From NCBI GenBank assembly GCA_964524145.1, contig CAZGCA010000011.1, positions 21,938 to 85,937 on the forward strand: 64,000 bases of DNA, read 5' to 3'. Shown here in pieces: positions 1 to 8,694 of this stretch. The translations under genes were made by a program, and so were the position numbers. Each line of letters starts with the position of its first letter. The first letter of the stretch is position 1. This stretch comes from CAZGCA01 sp964524145. Its GTDB lineage: Bacteria > Hydrogenedentota > CAZGCA01. Under the pieces are notes generated by a model that had not been told where the DNA came from, did not search any database, and was given only the letters and a program-made list of their open reading frames with translations.

Positions 1-2
1 GT

Positions 3-464
3 CAACGCTGCTGTGGGCTCAGGTGCTGGGCTATCTTTTGTGCGAGCCGGCGTATCATGCGGTATCGTCAACACAAATCCGACGGCACACAGATTGAAGC
101 CTACTGGTTGACGGATTTTCCCGCTCGAAAGACCAGTTCAAGGACGCTCTACACCTGTGCCAAAGCCCGCTGGGAGATTGAGAACCAGGGATTCAACGAA
201 GGCAACAACCACCACGGATTCGAGCATATACCCCACCATCATGCCAACAGCCTGTTCATCCATTGGCTACTGATCTTCCTGGCTCTTTGCATCGAGCGGC
301 TCTTCCGCCTAAAGCACCTCCATCGCGGAACCCATCGTCCTCCAACGCCGATCCACCTGTTGCTGCTCTCACGGCACCTCCCTTTTGCGACAGCAGCTAG
401 CGTGCCGGCCCTCTCCATCTCGCTGTTCACCGGCTGCTCTGTCAACCCTTCTCTTCACAGCTAA
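3..464 (+). pseudogene. C-terminal fragment of an IS transposase (cut by window edge)
   Basis: The reading frame is open to the left edge of the window, so the gene start is not visible. The part seen (first ATG at 57) contains 'SDGTQIEAYWLTDFPA' and 'ARWEIENQGFNE', followed by a hydrophobic stretch. The W-E-I-E-N block is the C-terminal signature of DDE-type IS transposases, where the Glu is the last catalytic acid. In the intact family this end closes the RNase H fold of the enzyme that cuts and joins transposon ends. No terminal inverted repeat was recognised after the stop. Whether the missing N-terminal part is intact outside the window cannot be told. Family assignment is by motif memory only. 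Confidence 0.6.
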
Positions 465-615
465 GACTCCCACGGCTTCCTCAGCTGATGCTGTCGCAGA
501 AAACACCCCCCCTCTCATTCATCAGCTCAAAATCGCCCCATAAAGTCTATCTCCGCCGTTCCGGCGAACCGTAACACCCTAACCTTCCGAAACGGCTGAG
601 TCAACGCGCGGCATG

Positions 616-645
616 TTGACCGGGCGTCTCGTCCGTCGGTATAAT
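616..645 (+). promoter_or_regulatory. Sigma70-type promoter of the pgsA-der-plsY operon
   Basis: TTGACC (616-621), an 18-bp spacer and a perfect TATAAT (640-645), 60 bp before the pgsA start. The stretch 465-615 upstream holds no gene that I can support. Confidence 0.6.
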
Positions 646-705
646 GGTGTGGACGCGAGGAGGGACGTTGCAGAGGTGTGTGGTTGAACGGGAGGAGAGA
701 CATCT

Positions 706-1254
706 ATGACGATGGCTAACCGGATAACGATGGCGCGCATCGTCTCCATTCCGGTGTTTGCGATTCTCGTTCTGAACTATACACCCGAACGCGACTGGAT
801 TCGACTCGTGGCGTTAGGCCTTTTTGCGGCAAGCGCGGCAACGGACGCTTTGGACGGCTTGGTGGCACGGCACTGGCACCAGAAGACGCATTTCGGATCG
901 TTTCTCGATCCGCTTGCCGACAAGTTGCTCATAAACGTCGGGTTCCTGCTGCTCGCGGCGAAACGCGACCTGCCCGTTACGATTCCCGACTGGGTGACGG
1001 TCATAGTGCTTGGCCGGGACATCATCATCGTTGCCGGCGTTTGGTTCATCAGCCAGTTTCACGGCCCGCTGAAGTTCGAGCCACGCATACTGAGCAAGAT
1101 CACTACGTGTTTTCAGATGGCATCGCTGCTTTCAGTGATGCTCGCGCTCGGGCTCTCGATGCCGCTGCTCTATGCGACGTCAGGGATAACAGTGCTGTCG
1201 GGCGCAGACTACATACTGGCCGGCTCGAAGAAGATATCCGAGCCGGCGGAATAG
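706..1254 (+). CDS. pgsA: CDP-diacylglycerol--glycerol-3-phosphate 3-phosphatidyltransferase
   Basis: Makes phosphatidylglycerophosphate from CDP-diacylglycerol and glycerol 3-phosphate, the committed step to phosphatidylglycerol, in the inner membrane. The 182-residue length fits the family. The CDP-alcohol phosphotransferase signature is complete: D47, D50, G51, A54, R55, then G64, D68 and D72 in 'GSFLDPLAD'. Several hydrophobic segments flank it (about residues 11-25, 33-46, 73-84, 95-115, 130-150). The start at 706 has a GGAGGAG Shine-Dalgarno sequence nine bases upstream; an ATG at 712 is the alternative. It heads a tight operon with der and, further on, plsY, another phospholipid enzyme. 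Confusion with other CDP-alcohol transferases is possible, but size and context favour PgsA. Confidence 0.88.
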   Translation: MTMANRITMARIVSIPVFAILVLNYTPERDWIRLVALGLFAASAATDALDGLVARHWHQKTHFGSFLDPLADKLLINVGFLLLAAKRDLPVTIPDWVTVIVLGRDIIIVAGVWFISQFHGPLKFEPRILSKITTCFQMASLLSVMLALGLSMPLLYATSGITVLSGADYILAGSKKISEPAE

Positions 1255-1267
1255 ACAGAGAGTAGAG

Positions 1268-2599
1268 ATGTCTCCAAAGAAACGTGTTGCTCCGACAGTG
1301 GCCATTATCGGCAGGCCGAACGTCGGCAAATCCACACTTTTCAACCGTATCACCGGGAAAGCGCGCAGCATCGTCCACGGCGAGGCTGGCGTTACTCGGG
1401 ACCGGTCGTACGGCACGACGTCATGGGGCGGCGTTGAACTCCAGTTGGTCGACACCGGCGGCATCGTTGAAAACCCCATTGATCCAATCGAGAAGAAGAT
1501 CCAGGCACAGGTACGTCTCGCGCTCGAACAGGCTGCGGTAGTAATACTGTTATGCGACGTGCGCGACGGGTTGAATCCTGCCGACGAGGTTATCGCAAAC
1601 GAGCTGCGCCGTCTCGGCAAGAAGACGCTCGTCGCGGCAAACAAGGCCGACAATCCCAATCTGGGCATGGCGTCGAGCGAGTTCTACAAGTTAGGGTTCG
1701 GCGATGTGTATGCCATCTCTGCGCTGCACGGGAGCGGTGTCGCGGACCTGCTCGACGGTATCGTCGCTGATCTTCCGCAGAAGGTGGCCGCTGTCCAGCC
1801 GGACCATAAACAGGTCTTGAGAATTGCCATTGTCGGCAGGCCGAACGTCGGCAAATCGACTCTGATCAATGCGCTTGTGAACGAGGAGCGAGTCATTGTC
1901 GACGATAAGCCGGGGACGACGCGCGACGCGGTGGACATATCGTTGACCAGATATGGGAAACAGTATGTGCTCGTCGACACAGCCGGGGTCAGACGCAAGT
2001 CGTCCGTAAAGAGACAGGTCGAACGGTTCAGTGTGAACCGAACGTTGCGCACGATCAGAAACGCCGATATCACCATACTCATGTTTGATGGTGGCGAGGG
2101 CGCTGTCGAGCAGGACTGCAAGATAGCGGGTCTCGTCAAGGATGCCGGAAAAGGGTTGATCCTCGCTGCAAACAAGTGGGACACCGTCGAAGGGAGGGAA
2201 GAGCGGTTTAAACAGCTTACTGAAGAATGCAAACGGAAGTTCTCGTTCGTCCGGTTTGCGCCGCTGCTGACGATATCGGCTCTCGAACGAAAACGTATCT
2301 TCAGGCTTTTCGATCTGGTCGATCGGGTGGCCGAGGAATGCTCGAAACGTATCCCCACCCACGCGCTCAACAAACACTTCGAAACCGCGAAGCTGCTCAA
2401 CCCGCCGTCGCGTAAAGGGCGTGCTGCAAAGATCTATTATGTCGCACAGACGGATATCAACCCGCCAACGTTCATGCTGTTTGCAAACAACGACAGGCTT
2501 ATACACTTCAGCTATCTGCGGTACCTCGAGAATTCGCTGCGGCAATCGTTCGGGTTTCGAGGGACGCCGCTGAAGTTCATCGTTCAGGGGAAGGGGTGA
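1268..2599 (+). CDS. der: Ribosome biogenesis GTPase Der (EngA), double Era-like GTPase
   Basis: Der is an essential tandem-GTPase that helps the 50S ribosomal subunit mature. The 443-residue protein shows two G domains, each with its own P-loop 'GRPNVGKST' (near residues 15-23 and 187-195), switch motifs 'DTGG' and 'DTAG', and NKxD-type base-recognition motifs 'NKAD' and 'NKWD'. The C-terminal KH-like domain ends with 'FGFRGTPLKFIV', the usual closing signature of the family. Length is typical. It begins 13 bp after pgsA and ends 7 bp before plsY, so co-transcription is likely. Nothing odd was seen. Confidence 0.97.
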   Translation: MSPKKRVAPTVAIIGRPNVGKSTLFNRITGKARSIVHGEAGVTRDRSYGTTSWGGVELQLVDTGGIVENPIDPIEKKIQAQVRLALEQAAVVILLCDVRDGLNPADEVIANELRRLGKKTLVAANKADNPNLGMASSEFYKLGFGDVYAISALHGSGVADLLDGIVADLPQKVAAVQPDHKQVLRIAIVGRPNVGKSTLINALVNEERVIVDDKPGTTRDAVDISLTRYGKQYVLVDTAGVRRKSSVKRQVERFSVNRTLRTIRNADITILMFDGGEGAVEQDCKIAGLVKDAGKGLILAANKWDTVEGREERFKQLTEECKRKFSFVRFAPLLTISALERKRIFRLFDLVDRVAEECSKRIPTHALNKHFETAKLLNPPSRKGRAAKIYYVAQTDINPPTFMLFANNDRLIHFSYLRYLENSLRQSFGFRGTPLKFIVQGKG

Positions 2600-2606
2600 T
2601 CGGATC

Positions 2607-3233
2607 GTGACCTGGCAGGTGTGCGTTGCGCTTGTTGCGGCCTACGTGCTCGGGTCGGTTCCGAGCGGATACTGGCTTGTGCGCGTCTGGAAAGGCATAG
2701 ACATACGCACCATCGGCAGCGGCAACATCGGCGCGACAAACGCCATGCGGGCGGGCGGCAAGGCAGCCGGGATTATCGCGCTCGCCTTGGACGTTGTCAA
2801 AGGGTTGGGTGCCGCGCTGGCCCTGGGCAGGTTCGGCGCGTCGGCACCAGGCGCGATACCGCCGGATGTTGTCCCGCTTGCCACCGGCCTGGCGGCGATA
2901 GTGGGCCACAACTGGACCATCTTTCTCCGTTTCAAAGGCGGCAAGGGTGTGGCAACAAGCCTCGGCGTGTTCGTCGGAGTCCTGCCAGTTCCGCTGGCCG
3001 TGAGCGCGGCGGTGTTCGTCATAATGGTCTACCTGTTCCGCTACGTCTCGCTTGGCTCGGTCAGTGCCGCGCTAGCGTTTCCGACCCTCTCAGCGATCAC
3101 CGGTGCTCCCAAGACACACATCGCATTTGCCGCGATCGCCTCAGCGATGCTCATCTGGCGGCACAGAGCGAACATGTCCAGACTTCTTCGCGGCGCGGAA
3201 CACAAGCTCGGCCAGCCACGAAGAGAGAGTTAG
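2607..3233 (+). CDS. plsY: Glycerol-3-phosphate acyltransferase PlsY
   Basis: PlsY uses acyl-phosphate to acylate glycerol 3-phosphate at sn-1, the first step of phospholipid synthesis, in the inner membrane. The 208-residue protein has multiple membrane segments and the three family motifs: 'GSVPSGYW' near the N-terminus, 'GSGNIGATNAMRAGG' (about residues 38-52) and 'GHNWTIFLRFKGGKGVAT' (about 99-116). A GTG start at 2607 follows der by 7 bp. The acyl-phosphate-making partner PlsX is not in the window. pgsA and plsY in one operon make a small phospholipid cluster split by der. Confidence 0.95.
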   Translation: MTWQVCVALVAAYVLGSVPSGYWLVRVWKGIDIRTIGSGNIGATNAMRAGGKAAGIIALALDVVKGLGAALALGRFGASAPGAIPPDVVPLATGLAAIVGHNWTIFLRFKGGKGVATSLGVFVGVLPVPLAVSAAVFVIMVYLFRYVSLGSVSAALAFPTLSAITGAPKTHIAFAAIASAMLIWRHRANMSRLLRGAEHKLGQPRRES

Positions 3234-3290
3234 AGAAGCATTCCCGTCCGGCAACACCTGCCGTTTCGCATAACTACACAGCAGAGTGTT

Positions 3291-3320
3291 CTCGTTCCCA
3301 CGATCATCCGTGGGAACGAG
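3291..3320 (+). terminator. Perfect 12-bp hairpin downstream of plsY
   Basis: CTCGTTCCCACG, a six-base loop and the exact complement CGTGGGAACGAG. It lies 58 bp after plsY but has no T-run after it, so it may be a processing or REP-like hairpin rather than an intrinsic terminator. The rest of 3234-3547 shows no supportable gene. Confidence 0.45.
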
Positions 3321-3547
3321 GTCAAACCACTTCTCTTCCACACAGCGCAATTGGATCGGAGAAGCAGTCCCCCGATTCGCTCGGCAGTCTTGGCAACAAC
3401 ATGTTGAAAGACCGGTGTTGTGACGCCGCGGAACGTGGCGACCAGGCAATCAGGTCGCTTTGAGAAACGGGCTTCGAAGGAGCCATCGCTGTAGCGATGC
3501 AACCGCAGTGTGGACGTCGAGGCGTTCCACATGATAGAATAACCCTC

Positions 3548-3639
3548 GGAGAGGTGGCTGAGCTCGGTTGAAAGCGGCGGTCTCGAAAACCGTTGGGCGG
3601 ATTACCTCCGTCCCGGGGGTTCGAATCCCCCCCTCTCCG
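3548..3639 (+). tRNA. tRNA-Ser (anticodon CGA)
   Basis: A 92-nt cloverleaf with a long variable arm, as expected of class II tRNA-Ser. The acceptor GGAGAGG pairs with CCTCTCC (3632-3638) and the discriminator is G. The anticodon loop reads CTCGAAA, giving anticodon CGA for UCG codons. The T loop TTCGAAT is flanked by a GC-rich stem. The 3' CCA is not encoded (CAC follows), unlike the two tRNAs at 55.4 kb. The stretch 3640-3922 that follows holds nothing I can support. Confidence 0.95.
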
Positions 3640-3922
3640 CACACAGAAAGAGAGGGAGTTGATCTGCCCCCAGTAACGGTGCCAGGGATTAGGTGAGAGC
3701 AAATGGCGTTGTCATGGGGTGCTTCCCCGCATCAGCCGGTCCCGCGCGGCCTGGACAGTGAATTCCGCACTGTTGAACGAGCGGGTATGGTGCGGTGTGC
3801 CATGCCCAGTGAAATCCCCCGCTGACTGTTCTACTATCTATATCATCTCGCGTGATGCGCCGGTAGGCATAGCGCCCGTACTGCTCGGCCAACTCAACCA
3901 TTCGGGTGCCTCATAATCCATT

Positions 3923-4459
3923 TCACCTGGCAGGAACGGTGGAGTGAGCCCGAATTTTCTCTCCCCAGGATTTGACTCGATCTTTGTCCACCGCCGTCAT
4001 GTGGTCTAACGTGTATTCTCTGTTAATTCGTTCACTTAGGGAACTGCCGTAGGGGTGAAAAGGCAAGAGTTCTACTTGCTTCAGATTGCGGCACTGTGAG
4101 GCAATCTCTCCCAATGCGGCAAAGTGATCGTTGCGGTCGTCTAGACCGGGAATAATGGGGCAGCGCAGGTTGATTTGCGCGCCCGCGTCGTCCAATTCGA
4201 ATAGGTTATCGAGGATCGATTGGTTGTCCACGCCGGTGTGTTCTCGGTGTCTATCCGGATCGGTTTCTTTGATGTCATAGAGGAAGAGGTCCACATGTTG
4301 CATGATTTCCAGGTATCGTTTCAAAGGCGCGTAACCGTTTGTGTCCAGGCAGGTGTGTAAACCTTCGCTCCGGGCTGCTTGGAGCAGGGCTTTGGTGAAC
4401 TCGTATTGAGTCATCGGTTCGCCTCCGGAGATAGTGAGTCCGCCTCCGGAATTCTAGAA
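3923..4459 (-). pseudogene. Glycyl-radical enzyme activating protein, N-terminally truncated
   Basis: Only the C-terminal two thirds of a radical-SAM activase remains. In its frame one reads 'GGLTISGGEPMTQYEFTKAL', the SAM-binding GGE motif, then 'TCLDTNGYAP', 'DLFLYDIKETDP' and 'PIIPGLDDR', all typical of the PFL-activating-enzyme family. An in-frame TAG at 4454-4456 lies immediately upstream of the homology, and the radical-SAM CxxxCxxC cluster that should precede it is absent. A truncated protein could start at ATG 4414, but it would lack the iron-sulfur site. No partner glycyl-radical enzyme is present. The break coincides with the start of the dehydrogenase remnant on the other strand. 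Confidence 0.75.
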
Positions 4460-4906
4460 ATACGGTTTGTCCTTGAGTACGATTTCCATGACGCACCAGA
4501 GAATGCGCCCAGGTCCGCGAATCCGCAACGGAAAGGTGATTTCGACGTCGTTGTCGAAGCGGCGGGCTCACAGTCGGCACTCACTCTATGTGGAGAGTTG
4601 GTGGCACAGCACGGCCAAATCAACCTCGTCGGCTATCACGAATCCGAGAACGGCATGCGGACCATCAATATGCAGCAGTGGAACTACAAAGGCATCGACG
4701 TGGTCAACGGGCACGTCAGGCGTAATGATGAGAAGTTCGAAGCGATGCGGGAAGCCGTCGCCCTTGCAGGTCGAGGCCTATTGCGTCTGGAGCCGCTCGT
4801 GCAGTATTATCCCCTCAGCATGACCGAACAGGCGTTCCGTGACACCATAAACCAGAAAGAGGGGCTATTCAAAGCGGTGCTGGTACCAGACGATCCGGCA
4901 GCCTAG
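4460..4906 (+). pseudogene. Zinc-type alcohol dehydrogenase (MDR family), C-terminal fragment
   Basis: From about 4520 the frame matches the second half of a medium-chain dehydrogenase: 'DFDVVVEAAGSQSALTLCGE' at the end of the Rossmann fold, 'GQINLVGYHE', 'MQQWNYKGIDVVNGH' and a C-terminal 'KEGLFKAVLVPDD'. The catalytic zinc-binding domain and the GxGxxG nucleotide loop, roughly the first 170 residues, are missing. Sequence between 4457 and 4520 does not resemble the family and may be junction scar. The frame stays open upstream to 4379 but there it runs antisense to the activase fragment. Intact relatives oxidise sugar alcohols or amino-acid alcohols; this remnant is unlikely to be active. 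Confidence 0.7.
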
Positions 4907-4973
4907 CGCTCGCGCAGGACATCCAGCCGACACCCTTGACCTTGTCTGATGCCTCTTGTTGGAAGGGAAAAGA

Positions 4974-6341
4974 ATGGCAGATAGAACAAACCCGAATGAT
5001 CGTCCGAACATCGTCTTGATGGTCTCTGACGACCACGGGAGAGAGACGGTCGGTTGCTATGGCAATCCAGTTGTCCAGACACCGCACCTGGACCAGCTTG
5101 CTGAAGACGGTGTGCGCTTCGTGAACAGCTTCTGCACGACGGCGTCCTGCGCCGCAAGTCGCTCGACGATCCTCACGGGTCTGCACAACCATGCCACCGG
5201 CACCTATGGTCATACGCACGGCAGACATCACTTCGCCTGCTTCGACGACGTTCAGACGCTGCCGGCCATGCTCGGGGAAGGCGGCTACCGCACCGGCCGT
5301 GTCGGGAAGATGCACTACGCTCCCGAGACGCTGTTTCCGTTCGACTGGGGACATCCCGACCTTTTGTTCGGGCGCGACGATGTGCGAATGTCAGAAGCGT
5401 GCCGGGAGTTTATCAGTGGACCTGAACCGTTCTTTCTATACTGGTGCTCGCACAACCCACACCGGGCGGGCCTGGTGGAAAGCCACCCGTTGCGACCAGA
5501 CAATTTCGGGAACCCGCCCGAGCGGTTTCCCGGGGACGAAGAGCAGACGTATTCGGAACAAGACGTTGTCGTACCACCTTTTCTGAGCGACACTCCGGAG
5601 GTGCGCGCGGAACTTGCCCAGTACTACCAGTCGGTTTCCCGTCTGGACCGTGGCGTGGGTCGCTTGATCCAGATCCTGAAAGAAGAGCAGAAGCTCGATC
5701 ATACGGTGATCATCTACATCTCGGACAACGGCTCACCGTTTCCGGAGGCCAAGACAACGCTGTACGAGCCCGGCATGTGCCTCCCCTGCATTGTGCGGAG
5801 CCCGCTGCATCAGAACCGCGGGACCATCTGTGACGGGTTGATCACCTGGGCGGATATAACCCCGACGGTACTGGACTTCGCGGGATTGTACGAGGACGAA
5901 ACGCGATTCCACGGGCGTTCCTTCAAGCGTATCATAGACGAAGAGAGCCCGACGGACTGGCGTGACGAAATCTACGCGTCGCACACGTTCCACGAGATCA
6001 CCAACTATTACCCGATGCGAGTGATCCGCACCAAGAGGTACAAGTTTATCTATAATATCGCGTGGAAGCTGGGCTACTCGTTTGCGAGCGACCTGTGGGA
6101 GTCGGCGTCCTGGCAGGCCACAGTCCGAGAAGGAGCCGAGAGGTTTGGAACCAGAACCGTCGATGCATACATCCACCGTCCACGGTTCGAGTTGTACGAC
6201 TTGGCGGCGGACCCCAATGAGGTAGAGAATCTGGCGGAGAATCCGCACTGTCGCCAATTGGTGGAGACGTTTGTCGAGAAGCTTAAGGGGTTTCAGACAG
6301 AGACGGAGGATCTCTGGTACCACAAATGGACCTATGAGTAG
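4974..6341 (+). CDS. Sulfatase (formylglycine-dependent arylsulfatase family)
   Basis: Hydrolyses sulfate esters, in this kind of organism most likely on sulfated polysaccharides. The 455-residue protein opens with 'RPNIVLMVSDDHGRETVGCY', giving the metal-binding Asp pair (D19, D20), and carries C59-A-A-S-R63, the C-x-A-x-R form of the motif whose Cys is converted to formylglycine. 'GRVGKMHY' and 'ISDNGSPFPEAKTTLYEPG' match later metal- and sulfate-binding blocks. The ATG at 4974 is preceded by GGAAGGG. No clear signal peptide is visible, so the enzyme may be cytoplasmic. A UROD-like gene follows 100 bp downstream and the first codons of a second sulfatase lie at 7595. The exact substrate cannot be told. 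Confidence 0.93.
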   Translation: MADRTNPNDRPNIVLMVSDDHGRETVGCYGNPVVQTPHLDQLAEDGVRFVNSFCTTASCAASRSTILTGLHNHATGTYGHTHGRHHFACFDDVQTLPAMLGEGGYRTGRVGKMHYAPETLFPFDWGHPDLLFGRDDVRMSEACREFISGPEPFFLYWCSHNPHRAGLVESHPLRPDNFGNPPERFPGDEEQTYSEQDVVVPPFLSDTPEVRAELAQYYQSVSRLDRGVGRLIQILKEEQKLDHTVIIYISDNGSPFPEAKTTLYEPGMCLPCIVRSPLHQNRGTICDGLITWADITPTVLDFAGLYEDETRFHGRSFKRIIDEESPTDWRDEIYASHTFHEITNYYPMRVIRTKRYKFIYNIAWKLGYSFASDLWESASWQATVREGAERFGTRTVDAYIHRPRFELYDLAADPNEVENLAENPHCRQLVETFVEKLKGFQTETEDLWYHKWTYE

Positions 6342-6442
6342 TCCCCCGGTGTCCTCCAACCATCAAGTCCAGCCGACAACCGAAACGCCGCGGTTGGTTC
6401 TCATGACTGTCAACGGGTTAAGGAGATGACAGGGAGAGACCG

Positions 6443-7498
6443 ATGACTTCAAAGGAAAGAGTTCTTACGACCATCGCGCATCAGGAGCCGGACCGCGTTC
6501 CGGTTAACTACTACGGCAACGCCGGCATCGACCGGCGATTGCGGGAGCACTTTGGCTCTGACGACATTCTAGACGCGCTTGGCGTGGACTTCCGTCAAGT
6601 AAGCGCTCCCTACAAGGGACCGCGTTTGCACGAAGACAAAGGGGATATTAAGGTTGATGAATGGGGCATCCACAGGCGATGGGTCGAGCATGAGTCAGGC
6701 GGGTACTGGGAGTATTGTGAATGGCCTCTGACGCACGCCACGCTCGAAGAGATCGAGGCGTGGGCAATGCCGAACCCCGACCATTTCGATTATTCCGGGA
6801 TCGTCGATGCCTGCAAACAGATCAAAGACTACTGTGTCACCTGCGGCAGTGCGGGGTTACCCGATACCATCAACGGCTGCGGTATGCTTCGCACGATGGA
6901 GCAGGTGTTGGTGGACCTGATAACCGACGATGAGGCGGGGCTCAGGTTGATCGACAAGCGAAACGAGATCAGGCTCGAGGTCGTGGCTCGTACGCTGGAA
7001 GTCGGCGGAGGGAAGATTGATATCTTGTGTTTGGGCGAGGATTTGGGCACCCAACGCGGTCCCACGATCAGCCTGGAACTGTTCCACAAACACATCCGGC
7101 CGCGCATCCAGAAGTACGTGGACTTGGCAAAAAACTTTGACATCCCAACAATGTTTCATTCCTGTGGGTCAAGCAGTTGGGCGTTCGACGACTTCATCGA
7201 GATGGGAATCGCCGTTGTCGAGACTCTCCAGCCTGAGGCGGCTGACATGAGTCCGGAGTATCTGAAAGGTCGTTTCGGTGATAAGTTGGCGTTCCATGGA
7301 TGCATTTCCACGGCGGGACCATTGGCATATGGGACGCCAGAGGACGTGGTGAGCAACGTGCGGGAGACGCTCGAGATAATGATGCCCGGCAGCGGGTACA
7401 TCCTGTCCCCCACCCATCAGGTGCAGGACAACACACCCACCGAGAACGTCGTCGCGATGTATGACGCGGCCAGAAAGTACGGCGTGTATCATAGGTGA
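6443..7498 (+). CDS. Uroporphyrinogen decarboxylase-like protein (URO-D/MtaA superfamily)
   Basis: A 351-residue TIM-barrel protein beginning 'MTSKERVLTTIAHQEPDRVP', the usual opening of the URO-D superfamily. 'IPTMFHSCGSSS' and 'LAFHGCISTAGPLAYGTPED' give the His-x-Cys and later Cys that bind zinc in the corrinoid methyltransferase (MtaA) branch, and the C-terminus 'ILSPTHQVQDNTPTENVVAM' is typical of this non-haem group. These proteins are abundant beside sulfatases and sugar-degradation genes in Planctomycetes and Lentisphaerae, where demethylation of methylated substrates has been suggested; that role is inference. An AAGGAG motif lies before the ATG. No haem genes are nearby, so true uroporphyrinogen decarboxylase is unlikely. 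Confidence 0.85.
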   Translation: MTSKERVLTTIAHQEPDRVPVNYYGNAGIDRRLREHFGSDDILDALGVDFRQVSAPYKGPRLHEDKGDIKVDEWGIHRRWVEHESGGYWEYCEWPLTHATLEEIEAWAMPNPDHFDYSGIVDACKQIKDYCVTCGSAGLPDTINGCGMLRTMEQVLVDLITDDEAGLRLIDKRNEIRLEVVARTLEVGGGKIDILCLGEDLGTQRGPTISLELFHKHIRPRIQKYVDLAKNFDIPTMFHSCGSSSWAFDDFIEMGIAVVETLQPEAADMSPEYLKGRFGDKLAFHGCISTAGPLAYGTPEDVVSNVRETLEIMMPGSGYILSPTHQVQDNTPTENVVAMYDAARKYGVYHR

Positions 7499-7594
7499 AA
7501 TGGCACCCGGCGCACAAGACGATCGAGCCGACGCGGAATTGGACGCCACTCCGCTTGAGATTGCTCCTGTTGGACAGGGAAGGATTGTACGAGA

Positions 7595-7630
7595 ATGAGT
7601 AAGCAAAGACCAAATATCCTGCTGATAACG
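7595..7630 (+). pseudogene. N-terminal stub of a second sulfatase
   Basis: ATG at 7595 opens a frame reading 'MSKQRPNILLIT', the canonical start of sulfatases (compare 'RPNIVLMVSDD' in the intact gene at 4974). After about 12 codons the homology stops at the junction with IS4-type sequence, so no metal site or formylglycine motif remains. It lies 96 bp after the UROD-like gene, which suggests that the locus was once sulfatase-UROD-sulfatase. Confidence 0.6.
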
Positions 7631-8070
7631 CGGTGGTGGTGCGGATCATCGAGTATAGGTTACAAGACGTCTGCGACTCTGAACAACTCTATCGCCTGAT
7701 CACCACCATCTTGGCCCCTGCCCAAACACCCCCTCAGGAACTGGCTGCGTTGTACCGCGAACGGTGGGAGGTGGGAGATAGAGGCCGCGCTCGAGGACGA
7801 CGTCGACCCTGACAAACGCTCTTTCATTCACGTCCTGCACGTAGTGCGACGCAAACTGACCCATTTCGTCGCTATTGTCCGCTCGGGACAGGAAAGCGTT
7901 TCATGAATCCGTTTCTCGACGAGACCCTCGAAGAGCGTGTCGTATCGAGCCGCGGCAGACGAAACCCACGAGGAGTCAAACGCGAGATGAGCGACTATCC
8001 CATACGATCACAAAACAAGCTAACACCCAAGCGCATCGACATCCGCAACCACATCAGGATCGTTGAGTAA
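7631..8070 (+). pseudogene. Decayed IS4-family transposase remnant
   Basis: Pieces of one IS4-type (DDE) transposase appear in order but in shifted frames. First 'VRIIEYRLQDVCDSEQLYRL' and 'PPQELAALYRERWE', ending in the family Y-R-E-R-W-E block. A 7-bp tandem repeat of TGGGAGG (about 7765-7778) then shifts the frame to 'IEAALEDDVDPDKRSFIHVL', with material evidently deleted inside, then 'VVRRKLTHFVAIVRSG'. A last shift gives 'EERVVSSRGRRNPRGVKREM' and 'RIDIRNHIRIVE', a typical C-terminus that stops at 8070. At least two frameshifts make it dead. No terminal inverted repeats were recognised. Its left end abuts the sulfatase stub. Confidence 0.75.
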
Positions 8071-8311
8071 ACAGTATTGCCCGTAGGGCAGTCTCCCGAA
8101 AGAAGCGAGGTGACGGCGCAACCCGTTGGTTGATCAGTAGGTTACAGGAACCTGCGCGCCGTGCTAACGGTTCCGTTGTCGGACGCTCCTGCTTTCTTGC
8201 GGGTGACAGAAGGGAAGATGTTCGGACCATGCATCCAGCAGCCAAAAGTATCGGAAATTCGGCCGATATCCCCGAGACACGTGTTTGTGGTGGGTGGCGG
8301 GAAGAAAGTTC

Positions 8312-8340
8312 TTGACATTTGCCGCTTGTTTCATTATAAT
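8312..8340 (+). promoter_or_regulatory. Consensus sigma70 promoter (distal) upstream of the giant surface protein
   Basis: Perfect TTGACA (8312-8317), 17-bp spacer and perfect TATAAT (8335-8340). Transcription would start near 8347. No ORF worth calling follows directly, so it makes either a long leader for the gene at 8695 or a separate RNA. Confidence 0.7.
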
Positions 8341-8470
8341 TGGTTCTGCTCTTTGAGGTAGCGGACAATTCGAAGCCGCGTTGCGAGGTTACGTAGCGGG
8401 GTGATGGCGGTCAAAAAGTCGAACTCTTCACTGTGTGGAAAGGGGGCAAATCCATACCTGTAAAAAGTTG

Positions 8471-8499
8471 TTGACACGGTTTGTGTTGTGTGGTATACT
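8471..8499 (+). promoter_or_regulatory. Consensus sigma70 promoter (proximal) upstream of the giant surface protein
   Basis: TTGACA (8471-8476), 17-bp spacer and TATACT (8494-8499). The start point near 8506 gives a leader of about 190 nt before the ATG at 8695. Two near-consensus promoters 159 bp apart imply strong expression. Confidence 0.7.
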
Positions 8500-8694
8500 T
8501 CTGTGCGTTTTTGGGAGGCGCTCGGTTGAATGATTCGGCGCAAGGTCGAATCGTCACGTGGGCGCGTGGACTGTGTGAGTTTGTCTGAATCGTTAGATTA
8601 TGGTAAGCGACAGACAGTTGGTCTTAGGAGGCCGCGCCGTTAACGCGGAAGGAGAAACGGCGGTATCCACGAAAGAAACGAAAGGAGAAGCAAA

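Noticed and set aside
4379..4906. Intact 175-residue dehydrogenase starting at 4379
   Set aside because: The first 45 residues are antisense to the activase fragment and unlike the family; the zinc domain is missing, so it is treated as a remnant.
8341..8470. Possible c-di-GMP (GEMM) riboswitch between the two promoters
   Set aside because: A few words such as GTAGCGGGG and GGGCAAA resemble GEMM, but their order and the pairing do not fit the consensus.
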